Source: Cololabis saira (lineage: Eukaryota; Chordata; Actinopteri; Beloniformes; Belonidae). From it: 64,000 bases of DNA. Where the stretch lies: positions 29,662,590-29,726,589 of the forward strand of contig NC_084591.1 of assembly GCF_033807715.1 (NCBI RefSeq), in the 5' to 3' direction. Shown here piece after piece: positions 1 through 9,700 of this stretch (positions are counted from its first letter, which is position 1; every line of letters begins with the position of its first letter). A program made the translations under genes and the position numbers. The notes under the pieces are model-generated. The model was not told where the DNA came from. It searched no databases and saw only the letters and a list, made by a program, of their open reading frames with translations.

Positions 1-1
1 A

Positions 2-1372
2 GTCACTGGCCTCCGGCTGGCGGACGTCCCGTTCGGTGAGGATGCAACGCTGCTCTGTGACATCTCTCTGGCCCTCCCCCGTCCTGTGGTGCCACATATT
101 TGGAGACGACAAGTTTTCGACGCCATACATGGCCTCTCGCACCCAGGCAGTAAGCCGTCTCAACGTCTTGTAGCTGCGAAGTTTGTCTGGCACGGCCTGA
201 AAAAGGACATTCGCGACTGGGTCAGGACCTGTGTGGCATGCCAGCGCGCTAAGATCCATCGCCATGTTAAGGCCCCAGTGGAGCATTTTGCGGTTCCTGA
301 AAGGCGGTTTGATCATGTCAATGTTGACTTGGTGGGACCCCTTCCTCCCTCCAGGGGATTTACTCACCTGCTAACAATGGTGGACAGGACCACCCGTTGG
401 CCAGAAGTTGTCCCGCTGTCTGCGACGACTTCAGCTGATGTAGCCAGGGCCTTTATTGGTTCCTGGGTCGCCCGGTTCGGGGTCCCCTCTGACCTCTCTT
501 CAGATTGTGGCCCTCAGTTCACCTCCGACCTCTAGACTTCTGTTGCTCGTCAGTTGGGTGTCATTCTCCACCGCACTACGGCATACCACCCGCAGGCCAA
601 CGGCATGTGTGAACGCTTTCACAGGGACATGAAGGCCGCCCTCAAGGCTTCTCTCACGGACGACGGCTGGGTGGATAGACTGCCTTGGGTGATGCTGGGG
701 ATTAGAACTGCGCCTAAAGAGGACCTCCTCTCTTCCTCGGCGGAGTTGGTTTATGGCCAAACCCTCAGGGTCCCAGGTGATTTTGTCCCCCACCCCACGG
801 TCCCCTGGTCTGCATCTGACCAACGCCGTACTTTGTTGGACTCTGCTCAAGCGTTCCGGCCCGTTCCAACCTCACACCACTGCCTGCCTCGGGTGCACAT
901 TCCCCCCGACCTGCGTGCTGCGGAGTATGTTTTCGTCCGCCACGATGCCCATCGGGGACCCCTGCAACTGCCTTACGATGGACCATATCGGGTTGTGGAG
1001 GCTGGTGATAAGACTTTTGTCATCGACGTCGGGGGCAGGATGGATTGCGTCTCAGTGGACCGTCTGAAACCGGCCCACCTCGATTTGGGCCGCCCGGTGG
1101 AAGTGGCTCAGGCACCACGGCGCGGCCGCCCCCCGGGTAAGCCTCCCTTGGAGCTGGTCCCGCCCCCTTTGGCCTCCCCACACTGCCACCCAGCACCTGC
1201 TCGACGTCAGCAGCCTGCTGCCACCCCCCCGCCTCGACCCCCTCTGCCTGCTCAGGAGCTTCGGAATCGCTTTGGGAGGGTCATACGGGTCCCTGGTCGT
1301 TTCACTGGGCCTGTTCTTGTGAATTCTGGGGGGACGTGTGTGGTGGATATACACACACAGGACAATTGTTAA
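2..1372 (+). pseudogene. Ty3/Gypsy pol 3' fragment: integrase, broken by an in-frame stop
   Basis: The frame is open from the left edge of the window to a TAG at 533-535, then continues in the same frame to 1372. It encodes the integrase part of a Ty3/Gypsy polyprotein, the enzyme that inserts retrotransposon cDNA. The order is clear: an HHCC zinc-binding region (IHGLSHPG, then CVACQ), the first catalytic Asp in VNVDLVGPLP, the second in SSDCGPQF (normally DRG), then after the stop the catalytic Glu in NGMCERFHR. A C-terminal region with DRLKPAHLDL and a proline-rich tail follows. The stop lies between the second and third catalytic residues, so no complete integrase can be made. Protease, RT and RNase H would lie left of the window. 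The sequence differs clearly from the Gypsy element at 4830-14963, so it is another family. Confidence 0.9.
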
Positions 1373-1643
1373 TTCTCAGAGTTATAATTCACGGCGACCT
1401 CGCCCATGTTACAATGCCTTGTTGTTCCTTTTACAAGGGATATTCTTCCCTTTAACTATACGTGCTACTTTAAGAGTAGAGACACACCTCAGAGGTGTTC
1501 ACGTCTTTACCTGCGCGAGAGTTTGCTGTTTGGTGTTTTTTGATTATTCGCTGTGTTAATTGAATTAAATGGAGTGCTCTCCAAAGAGGAATTAATCTCC
1601 GTCGTTTCTCTGCCTACATCAACCGCACTCCCACAATATTACA
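1337..1643 (+). repeat. Probable 3' LTR of the Gypsy fragment
   Basis: Directly after a short G-rich tract (CTGGGGGGAC, a plausible polypurine tract) the sequence starts TGTGTGG and runs about 307 bp to CCACAATATTACA, giving TG...CA ends as expected for an LTR. The end of the pol frame overlaps the start. The partner LTR is outside the window, so the boundaries rest only on the ends and position. Confidence 0.45.
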
Positions 1644-2182
1644 CTTCAGAAATGACTCGGCTAAGAGCAAGTCTGCTGCTCATCCCTTCGACAACAAATA
1701 TCTGTTATCCATTTGCAAGTAATGCCTTGATGCAATCAAACTTTTTTATGCAACATTTGGAATTTAAATTGATGTGGATAAATGCTTTGAGGGCCTTTTT
1801 AAACTGGTGTTTTTTTTCTGTTTGTATTCATTAAATATCAAATAAAGTTTGCTGATGTGCCAGCGTATGATTGATATTTGTTTTAATTTCATACAAGCTC
1901 TGAGTGAACACACACCAATCAATATTTAATGTTTTCAGTGAATATTTATAATTGGGCTATGAGAGACTAATTTGCTAGCTGCACAATGACCCATATGCGT
2001 CTGCGAGCAAGAAAGGAAATGCAAACAACCCCACATTTATTTCTGTAGAGACAGCACGCTGTTGAAAGCATTCATGCTGGCATTGACATACTGAATAGCT
2101 TCAAAAGAGAGTTAAGCACAACAAAATGATTTAATTATTTATTGAATTATATTCCCTGTTAGTTGCCAGGGTATTATGTATT
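1644..2182. other. No gene seen
   Basis: AT-rich sequence. Short open frames here have no recognisable motif, and I see no repeat boundary. Confidence 0.5.
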
Positions 2183-2267
2183 AAACATATTTTGATAAGC
2201 AGAAAGAAACACGCTCTCCAATGTATAAAAGTTGTTTTAACCAAATGCACAACATACTACACACATA

Positions 2268-3545
2268 GGGCCAAATCCACAAAAGGATTGCGCAGCTTTT
2301 GCGGCCGCTAAACCGGTGCAAATGACACAAAAAGAGAGCGTCTAATTCACAAAGCACCCGCAAAGGGCGAATTGCACCACAAACTGCGCTGCAAAGCAAA
2401 TAGTGGCATTGTGCGCCTGTGCCATTTGCATGCATGTAAATTAGGTAATATTCATACATTCGGCGCAAAGTTGCCCCCTTTCTATGCAAATAAGCCTCAT
2501 TGCAAAAACCATCTAATTCACAAAGGCCAGCACTATTTGCCACACGCAGAAATAGTGGAGCAAATACCGTCTTTTCGAAGCGTGTATTAACTGCGCGCAA
2601 ACTCACTCCTCACTCCCCTCTGTCTCTGTTTCTCTCTCTCTTCAATATCATTCAAGCCTGTGTGATACTGAATGATATTAAGGGTGAAATTTACAGTCAG
2701 ACATGACTGTAGACAGTCAGATCAAGTGGGGTTGTGGACTTATCTCGGATTTAAAAATAAAAATAACAGGACGGAGCTCAGGATTCATACAGTAGGGGCT
2801 GCTTTATTACAAACAATTCCACCATATAAACATATAAATCTAAAATGTGTGTGTTTAACAGCTGACCTGTAGGTGTGTGTAGCAAAACACAGAACATGAA
2901 TTACCGTCAGATCCTGATCTGGGGCCTCATCTATAAAGCTTGCTTGCGCACAAAAAGGGCCTGAAAGATGCGGCGACGCGCACTGTACGGTGCGCGGGCC
3001 GCGTAACCTTCGCCGTATGCTCTGCGTCGATTTAATGTGGAACCATAAATCAGCCTTGAACAGCACTGAGGGAGGAGGGAGGAGGGGGAGCGGGGCTCCC
3101 TTCCCGTCTTCGCACAGTGTCTTGAGGGTTTACAGGCTGAGCCTACCGTTAGTTCTTAAACTGTTAAAAAAAAAAAGGGAGGGGGGACAAAAGCATGAGT
3201 TTGAAAGTGGGGGGGCATGTCCCCCCTGTTCCCAGTGGAAATTGCGCCCTTGCGCCTCACGGCGTTTTATTTGCACTCCCTTTATTTTTTATTTCTGCAG
3301 TTTTCATTATGGACCAATCTGTGTGCTGAAATATGGAGAACACTGGAAACAGCTCCGCTCACTTACTCAGACAAGGGCAAATTGCACTCAGCTCCAAAAA
3401 TTTTATGGGCGTGTTTGCGCTGGTATATCATTAGAGCAAAATCTTTTGTGAATAGGACCTTAAAGCGGGGCAAATTGCGGGCGCAAATGCGGCGCAATTC
3501 ACAGCGCTATTTGCGGGCGCAATCTAGTCTTTGTGGATTTGGCCC
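2268..3545. mobile_element. Non-autonomous DNA transposon with GGGCCAAATCCACAAA terminal repeats
   Basis: The left end GGGCCAAATCCACAAA (2268-2283) is repeated exactly in inverse at the right end (3530-3545). The flanks carry ATA on both sides (2265-2267 and 3546-3548), a likely 3-bp target duplication. The interior is rich in GCGCAAAT-type motifs near both ends and has no transposase frame. A 3-bp duplication and GGG-starting ends would fit PIF/Harbinger, but ATA is not the usual TWA target, so the superfamily is open. A fragment of another MITE lies inside at about 2970-3056. Confidence 0.75.
2970..3056. repeat. Fragment of a Harbinger-type MITE end
   Basis: The stretch ending CTGCGTCGATTTAA...GGAACCATAAATCAGCCT resembles the right end of the element at 22650-23110. 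No matching left end is visible. The bases just before (2930-2960, GGGGCCTCATCTATAAAGC) resemble another common teleost MITE end, so this part is a composite. Confidence 0.5.
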
Positions 3546-3877
3546 ATAGTGTTCACTGAAGCCAACAGGTTAACGCTGGTTTTTATGTATCACAGGGCGA
3601 GGTTAGTTCAAAAACTAAATTGGTTGGGCTGTTTTCACTTGTCGCCTGACCTAATCAGAGGATTGGAGACCTGGGGCCAGCTTGAGAACAAACCAAGTGC
3701 CAAACACCAGAGACAAAGGAGATGGAGCAGGTCACTAATCCTGGAGAAGGGTGGAGGAAATGAGAAGATGCAACCCTATAGCTGAGTGTACAGAAGAGTA
3801 TGAATGTCTAGAAATGGTGGACAGAGGTCACAACAGCAAAAGATGCTGCCCTACGGCCAGGTTCATAGACATGTACA

Positions 3878-3995
3878 AATGCATCAAACATATTTTCAAA
3901 GAGAGAAGAGAGAAACACCTTCTCCAATGTATAAAGCTGTTTGAGCCTAATGCAAAACATACTGCACACAGTGTTCACTGAACCCACCAGGTTAA
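3878..3995. repeat. Local duplication, copy 2 (uninterrupted)
   Basis: Matches 2183-2267 joined to 3546-3580. At the insertion point it reads ACTGCACACAGTGTTCACTG without interruption, so it acts as a paralogous empty site for the element at 2268-3545. Confidence 0.7.
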
Positions 3996-4039
3996 TGCAG
4001 CAGTTCTAATCTATCTTTGACACCTGCTGCAGATTAGAA

Positions 4040-4260
4040 CAGGGCTGGGCAATTCCGGTCCTCGAGGGCTGCAGCCCTGCATGTTTTTGGATGTTTCCCT
4101 GCTTCAACACGCCATGATACAAATGACTGTTAACAGACTTGTGCAGACATTAATGACGAACTGATAATGATTCATTAATCAAAATCAAGTGTCTTAAGGA
4201 AGGAACATGTATAAAATTTGAAGGAAGGTGGCCCTCGATGACTGGAATTGCTTGGTCCGG
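4040..4260. repeat. Diverged palindromic hAT-type MITE
   Basis: Starts CAGGGCTGGGCAATTCCGGTCC and contains TGCATGTTTTTGGATGTTTCC. Toward the right it reads CCCTCGATGACTGGAATTGC, the approximate inverse of its start. This is the pattern of a very common teleost hAT-derived MITE. The right end has decayed and I see no clean 8-bp target duplication. A half copy of a related repeat lies at about 30005-30170. Confidence 0.55.
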
Positions 4261-4277
4261 GAATTGAATTTTAAAGA

Positions 4278-4780
4278 CACTCAGTGTGGTTACACGCACA
4301 TCTAAATCAAGCTATTGGCATCTAGCTAAGGATTAAACCGGAGTTCCAGAGAAATCCAAGTATACATACGTGAGAAAACAATCGATTATTGAGTGAGGTG
4401 CGTTCGAATCCACGACGCGTTGGTATTCTTCCGGTACAATTAGTAAACAAGCACGAAGGAGGACAACAACATGAGAAAATATGGACACTAATGATGCAGC
4501 AGCTCTGTAAATTTGGTACATACTAAGCCTGATCATGTTGCAAGTAAGATGCCTCGTATCTTCTGTTACCGTGTTGTTGTGATGCTGTGACTGTTATTAT
4601 TCCCGCTCCCGCGGCTCGTCACTTCCAGAAGTGGTAGTCCCGGGGCAGTCAGTAGCTCGGTTAAGCGTGGGTTGGGTTATATATTCCAAAATAACTCGGA
4701 TTAGAAAAAACTCGATCTCAAGACAGTCGGATTAAGGCAACAATTCGAAGTTCTATAAGCGCATGTAAACATACTGAGTG
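4278..4780. mobile_element. Non-autonomous element with CACTCAGT terminal repeats
   Basis: The left end CACTCAGTGTGGTTACACGC (4278) is matched in inverse by GCGCATGTAAACATACTGAGTG (ending 4780), about 20 bp of imperfect terminal repeat. The interior is about 500 bp with no transposase frame. No convincing target duplication was found. It ends 49 bp before the Gypsy insertion. Confidence 0.55.
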
Positions 4781-4829
4781 TTTCAGTGCATGGTCAATGG
4801 TTGAGTGAGGCGAAGAAAATATGTCCATG

Positions 4830-6658
4830 TGTAGCACTCGTGTCGCTACTGGGCTAGCAGGACGCTTCTAGATTCGGAGAGAGAGCTGGTTACCAATAAC
4901 AGACCAGAGACAAGGCTTAAAGATAATATAAGCCGGCAGTTTTATTAACGAATGGAGAAAAAGCAGAAAATTGGTATGCATACAACTATACACAGAATGG
5001 TAGAGGTAGGTGATAAATGATAAATTATCCAACCCTTAATTGGACCCTTATCCTATTTAGAGTAGGCTTTTAAGTTTAGTTTAGGTTTAATAAACTAAAT
5101 GTTCAGTTCACCTTAAACTGATATTGTTTCCTATTTAATGACCGGTCAGTGTTCTATTTTTCTAGCTAAGTTTAACAGGTAAGTACTATTTAATTCTTTT
5201 AATTTAATAGCCTGTTTTAACAGGTAAGACCTATTAAATCCTATTTAACTTTTTAACTATTTTATCCTTTTGAGTTAACCCTTTTTTTCCCAGGTGACAG
5301 GTATGTAACCTTTAACTTTTCTTTTCACAGGTGACAGGTAGGTAACCTTTAACCCTTTTTTCCAGATATCAAAACAAATACGCTTATATAAAAACCAAAA
5401 AGAAATGCAATTCCCTTTAACAGGTGAACAACCCTCAAAGTTTTAAAGTGTATCAAATATCCCAAATATGTCCTTTATAAGTGGGTAAATATCAATCAAA
5501 AAAAATAAAATATACTTCAAGCAAAGTCAGGTAAGTACCTTTAAACTCCCTTTTCAAAACTTAAATTATGTCAGGTAAGTACCTTTAAACTCCCCTCTTA
5601 AAACTTAAATGACGTTTAAATTCAACCTTTACAAAAAGGTAATAAATAAAATATCAAAAACAAAAACAATGAATTAGCTGTCAAAATAGTAGTGCAAATC
5701 TTGTCAACAATTAAATTGTATCACACTTTATAATATACTCGTTTCCCTTATGTTCTGTGTTCAGCTTCAGTGAAGGTAAAAAAATAAAAAAATAAAGAAT
5801 GTTCAGTTCAGGATGTGTGTGGCTCAATTCGGTTTGATCAATGTTCGATTGAATTGAGAGTAAAAAAACGCAGTCAGTTCAAGGCAATAATCCAACTCTG
5901 GGTGAGTAAACGGTGCGTTGTATCCTACCACAGTGGTGAAGAGGCTCAAACCGTGTGGTGAATGATGAGTGAAGAAACCATCCAATGGTATATTGGCTTA
6001 AACCCGTCCAGGTAGGCTCCGATGCAACGTCCCAGTCAATGTAGATCTGAATCCTGGTTGTGGCTCGCCATCTGATGACCGACGTGTGTTGTTTCACTGC
6101 ACAATACACACACGTGCTGGAATCCATCTCGGGGAATCCATCTTGTCCAAAAAAAAAACTTCCAGAGATCATTAAGAAAAATTTCAAAGTTCTGCTGCTC
6201 TGCAGTAAGCTCAAAAAACGTATGAATGTAGTCTGGTTCTTATTAAATCAGGTTGTACAAAAAACAATCGTTGAAATCACAAAATAATAACTTTTATAAC
6301 GTCTTTCTGACCTGCTGAATCTCTGCTGCACACCTGCTCCGAACGTACCCCGCAGGAAGGAAAAAAAAAGCCTTAAAGGGGAAGCGCTCCTTTTTTTAGA
6401 AGGAGTGCATTAAAGAGGAAAACGTTTTTAACATTTTTTAGGAAATGTATTTGGACTTTTAGACACAACTACACAAGATTTTAACCTTTTTAAGTATCTG
6501 TATTGTCATAAATAAACTAACCATGTATTGCTGTTTTTAAAGAAATAATAATATATATCATGAATTAACCATCAGTTTATTTAATACAGTATGACTTTGT
6601 ATTGATCAAAGTATTTTAAATTTGACTATATTTGACTATATTTGAAACCTGGGTTACA
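4830..6658 (-). repeat. 3' LTR of the Gypsy element
   Basis: Unusually long for a Gypsy LTR at 1,829 bp. On the element's strand it contains AATAAA at 4946-4941, about 110 bp before its end, a plausible polyadenylation signal, and a TATATAAG at about 5392-5385 that could be a core promoter in the other copy. A 111-codon open frame at 5879-6214 has no recognised motif and is probably chance. The LTR also carries an array of CAGGTAAGT-like motifs on the opposite strand (5176-5580). Confidence 0.93.
5176..5580 (+). repeat. Degenerate LTR minisatellite rich in splice-donor-like motifs
   Basis: Three pairs of related units: CAGGTAAGT at 5176 and CAGGTAAGA at 5221 (45 bp apart), CAGGTATGT at 5298 and CAGGTAGGT at 5335 (37 bp apart), CAGGTAAGT at 5528 and again at 5572 (44 bp apart). 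Each is followed by a T/A-rich CCTTTAA-like tail. They read as consensus 5' splice sites on the strand opposite to the element. The same array is in the other LTR at 13481-13885. Confidence 0.7.
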
Positions 6659-6676
6659 TGCTCCCCTCCTTTCCTC
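6659..6676 (-). other. Polypurine tract
   Basis: On the minus strand the bases directly before the 3' LTR are GAGGAAAGGAGGGGAGCA, an almost pure purine run. This is the expected plus-strand primer for reverse transcription. The pol stop codon is 31 bp upstream of it. Confidence 0.85.
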
Positions 6677-6706
6677 ATGCACGTCCCTGTGCATGCTACT
6701 AATAGA

Positions 6707-9700
6707 CTATATTGTTATTTCTGCGTCTACTGGACTCCAGGGAACATTTAAAGAGTCTGCAATCGCTGTGCCTAAGCTCTGGAACAGGGACTGGACTACA
6801 GTAACTAACGGGTTGCCTAGCTCAGGGTAAGTCAACTTCTTTGGGGGTTCCCTATGTCTACTGGACATTCTCGTGGGTTGTAAGTCATCTTTGTCATTGT
6901 GGTCTTTAATGTCCGTATCTTCTGTCTGTGCAACATCAGGTACAGCATCCGCTTGTTCCTCATCATCCTCTTCTCTTTGTGCAACATCAGGAACATCATC
7001 CTCTTGTTCCTTATCCACTTCTGTTTCAAGTTGATTAGCATCAGTGTGCACATTAGGTAAAGTAGCATTTTCAGGATTCACGTCAGGTAATGTCTGTTCA
7101 GGTAAGTTGCTCTCGGCAGGACTCATTTCAGCTACTTCTGGAGGGTGTTGCTCAACAGAGGATACTGGTTTAGGTCGTGACTCAGTATTGCTTGTGATGG
7201 ATTTGACCGTTTCAGGGACAAGATCGAAGCTTGGGGTTTCCACTACTGGTTCTCCATGACCATAAAGGTAGGTGAGATCATAATCTTCCAGGTCAGAATC
7301 TTGTCTCTCAGATTCATCTGGGCTGTCATCTCTTAGGCTCTGACGAGTTTTTGGTCGTCTGGTTCTCTTTTCTGTGGTTGGTTCGACTTCAACTGGAGTT
7401 GCAGGAAGGAAACCACATGGCAGCAACAGGTCTCTGTGGAGTGTTCGTAGTGGACCTTCTTTGGTTTCAGGTCTCACCACGTATACTGGAACATCTCCGG
7501 AATGTTTCACTACAACATATATGTCTGTTTCCCACTTGTCTGCCAATTTATTCTTGCCTCGAAGTCGAACATTCCGAACCAAGACTCTGTCGCCTTCTTC
7601 CAAGGTGGATTCAACAACATATTTGTCAAACCTTGCTTTGTTACGGTCTGCTGTCTTCTTTGCATTCTCCATTGCCACTTTGTAGCTTGCTTCAAGCTGG
7701 GATTTCAGGTTGCGGACATATTGTGAGTGTGAGCCTGGCTGATAATTGGCTGGCAGACCATAGGCTATGTCCACTGGCAATCTCGGTTGTCGCCCGAACA
7801 TCAGTTCGTAAGGCGTAAATCCAGTAACTTCATTTTTCGTACAATTGTAGGCATGTACTAGTGGCTTAACATGCTCTCGCCAGTGGCTCTTTTTCTTGTT
7901 CTCCAGGGTACCAAGCATATTCAACAGGGTCCTGTTGAAACGCTCAACGGGGTTCCCTCTCGGGTGATACGGGGTGGTTCGAATTTTTTGAACGCCGGCT
8001 AGCTCACACAGTTCCTTTATGGTACGAGACTCGAAATCTCTACCCTGATCACTGTGTAGCCTCTCTGGGATTCCATAATGGACGATGAATTGGTCCCATA
8101 AGCATTTGGCAACGGTCCGGGCCTTTTGGTTAGAGGTGGGGATGGCTACTGCATACTTTGTAAAATGGTCTGTAATGACCAGGATGTCTTTGGTGTTGCT
8201 GGAATCTGGCTCCAGACTGAGAAAGTCCATGCACACCAACTCGAGGGGTCTCGTGGCAGTGATGTTCACGAGGGGTGCAGCCTTCTGTGGCAAGACTTTG
8301 CGACGTATGCAGCGATTACAGGTTCTGATTTTTGTCTCCACCTCTGCAGCCATTTTGGGCCAATAGAACCGCTTCCGAACAAGATCCAGGGTTCTTTCCA
8401 CACCCATGTGACCCATGTCATCATGTAGATTCTTTAAGACAGAGGTTCTCAGTTCTTCAGGCAACACAAGCTGGTAGTAACTTTGTGCACCCTCTTGTCG
8501 CCTCCGATACAAGACGCCATCTAAGACTTCAAGTCTGTTCAATTCTCTTGACAAGAGGTAGAGTTCAGGGAGTTCTTTTCTGAGGGATGGTGGCGGTTTC
8601 TCTCCCGTCTCCAACTGTTTGAGGACCTCTCGAATGCAGGTATCAGCTTGCTGTTTGTCTCTCAATTCAGCTGGTGTAAACAGGGGAATGACTGGTAAGC
8701 CACCAAACTGATCTTCCTCTTCAAAGCTTTCTGGAAGAGCATTTGGGTGGTGTGCAAGTGACACAACCAATGCAGTGTTGGGTTTTGTCTCCCCACAATC
8801 ACCGTCGGCCACTTGGTGGACTAAGTGCTTCTCGCAGATGGCTTTGACTGTGTTTCCATTCACATGTTCGGGTTCCAACAGATGTCTTTTCGTGAATTGT
8901 TCTATCCTCTCTAATTCTTTCCGTGATATTTCATCATCGGGTAATCTGCTGTGTGGACGTCTGGACAGCCCGTCTGCGTCCTGATTCTGCTTCCCAGCTC
9001 TGTATTTTAGTTGGAAATCGAACGTTGACAGAGCGGCCAACCATCTGTAGCTTGTAGCGTCAAGTTTAGCAGAGGTAAGAATGTATGTTAGCGGGTTGCT
9101 ATCAGTGACGACTTGGAATGGGCATCCGTAGAGGTAATCCTGGAATTTTTCAGTCACTGCCCACTTAAGGGCAAGAAACTCCAATTTGTGAGCAGGATAC
9201 CTTGACTCACAGCTTGACAGACCACGACTTGCATAGGCGACGACTCGCTTCTGTCCTTGTTGCTCCTGGTAGAGTGCTGCACCGAGACCTGAGGTGCTTG
9301 CATCTGTGTGTAAAACGTAGGGCAGCTTAGGATCAGCAAACCCGAGGATAGGAGCAGTTGTCAGCTTTTCAATTATAGTCTCAAATGCAGTCTGGCAAGC
9401 AGCGGTCCATCTGTCATTGAAGAGGTCTTTTGGGTTGTAGTATTTCTTAGCAATCACTTTGGCATTAGTGCGCTTCCTCAGCGGTGGGTAACCAGCTGTG
9501 AGTTCATTGAGTGCCTTGACAATCTTTGAATAGTCCTTTACGTATCTGCGAAAATAGCCGCAGAAGCCAAGGAAGGTTCTCAATTCTTTGAGATTGTTGG
9601 GTCTTGGCCAGGTGTTCAGTGCTGCGATCTTTTCAGGGTCTGTTTCAATACCCTTCTCAGACACGATGTGGCCTAAATATTTCACAGAACTCTGGAAGAA

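Larger units (their letters stand above)
2183..3580. repeat. Local duplication, copy 1, interrupted by a transposon
   Basis: Bases 2183-2267 and 3546-3580 together match 3878-3995 (shared pieces include CTCCAATGTATAAA, AACATACT and GTGTTCACTGAA). The 1,278 bp between the two halves is the inverted-repeat element at 2268-3545. Without that insertion the two copies would be about 417 bp apart, suggesting an old tandem duplication. Confidence 0.7.

Noticed and set aside
5176..5580. Regularly spaced repeats resembling a CRISPR-like array
   Set aside because: Units are degenerate, spacers are similar to each other and AT-rich, the host is a eukaryote, and the array lies in an LTR.
5879..6214. 111-codon open frame in each LTR (also at 14184-14519), considered as an accessory gene like those in some retroviral LTRs
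   Set aside because: No domain, signal peptide or hydrophobic segment of note; duplicated only because the LTR is duplicated. Kept as chance unless relatives conserve it.
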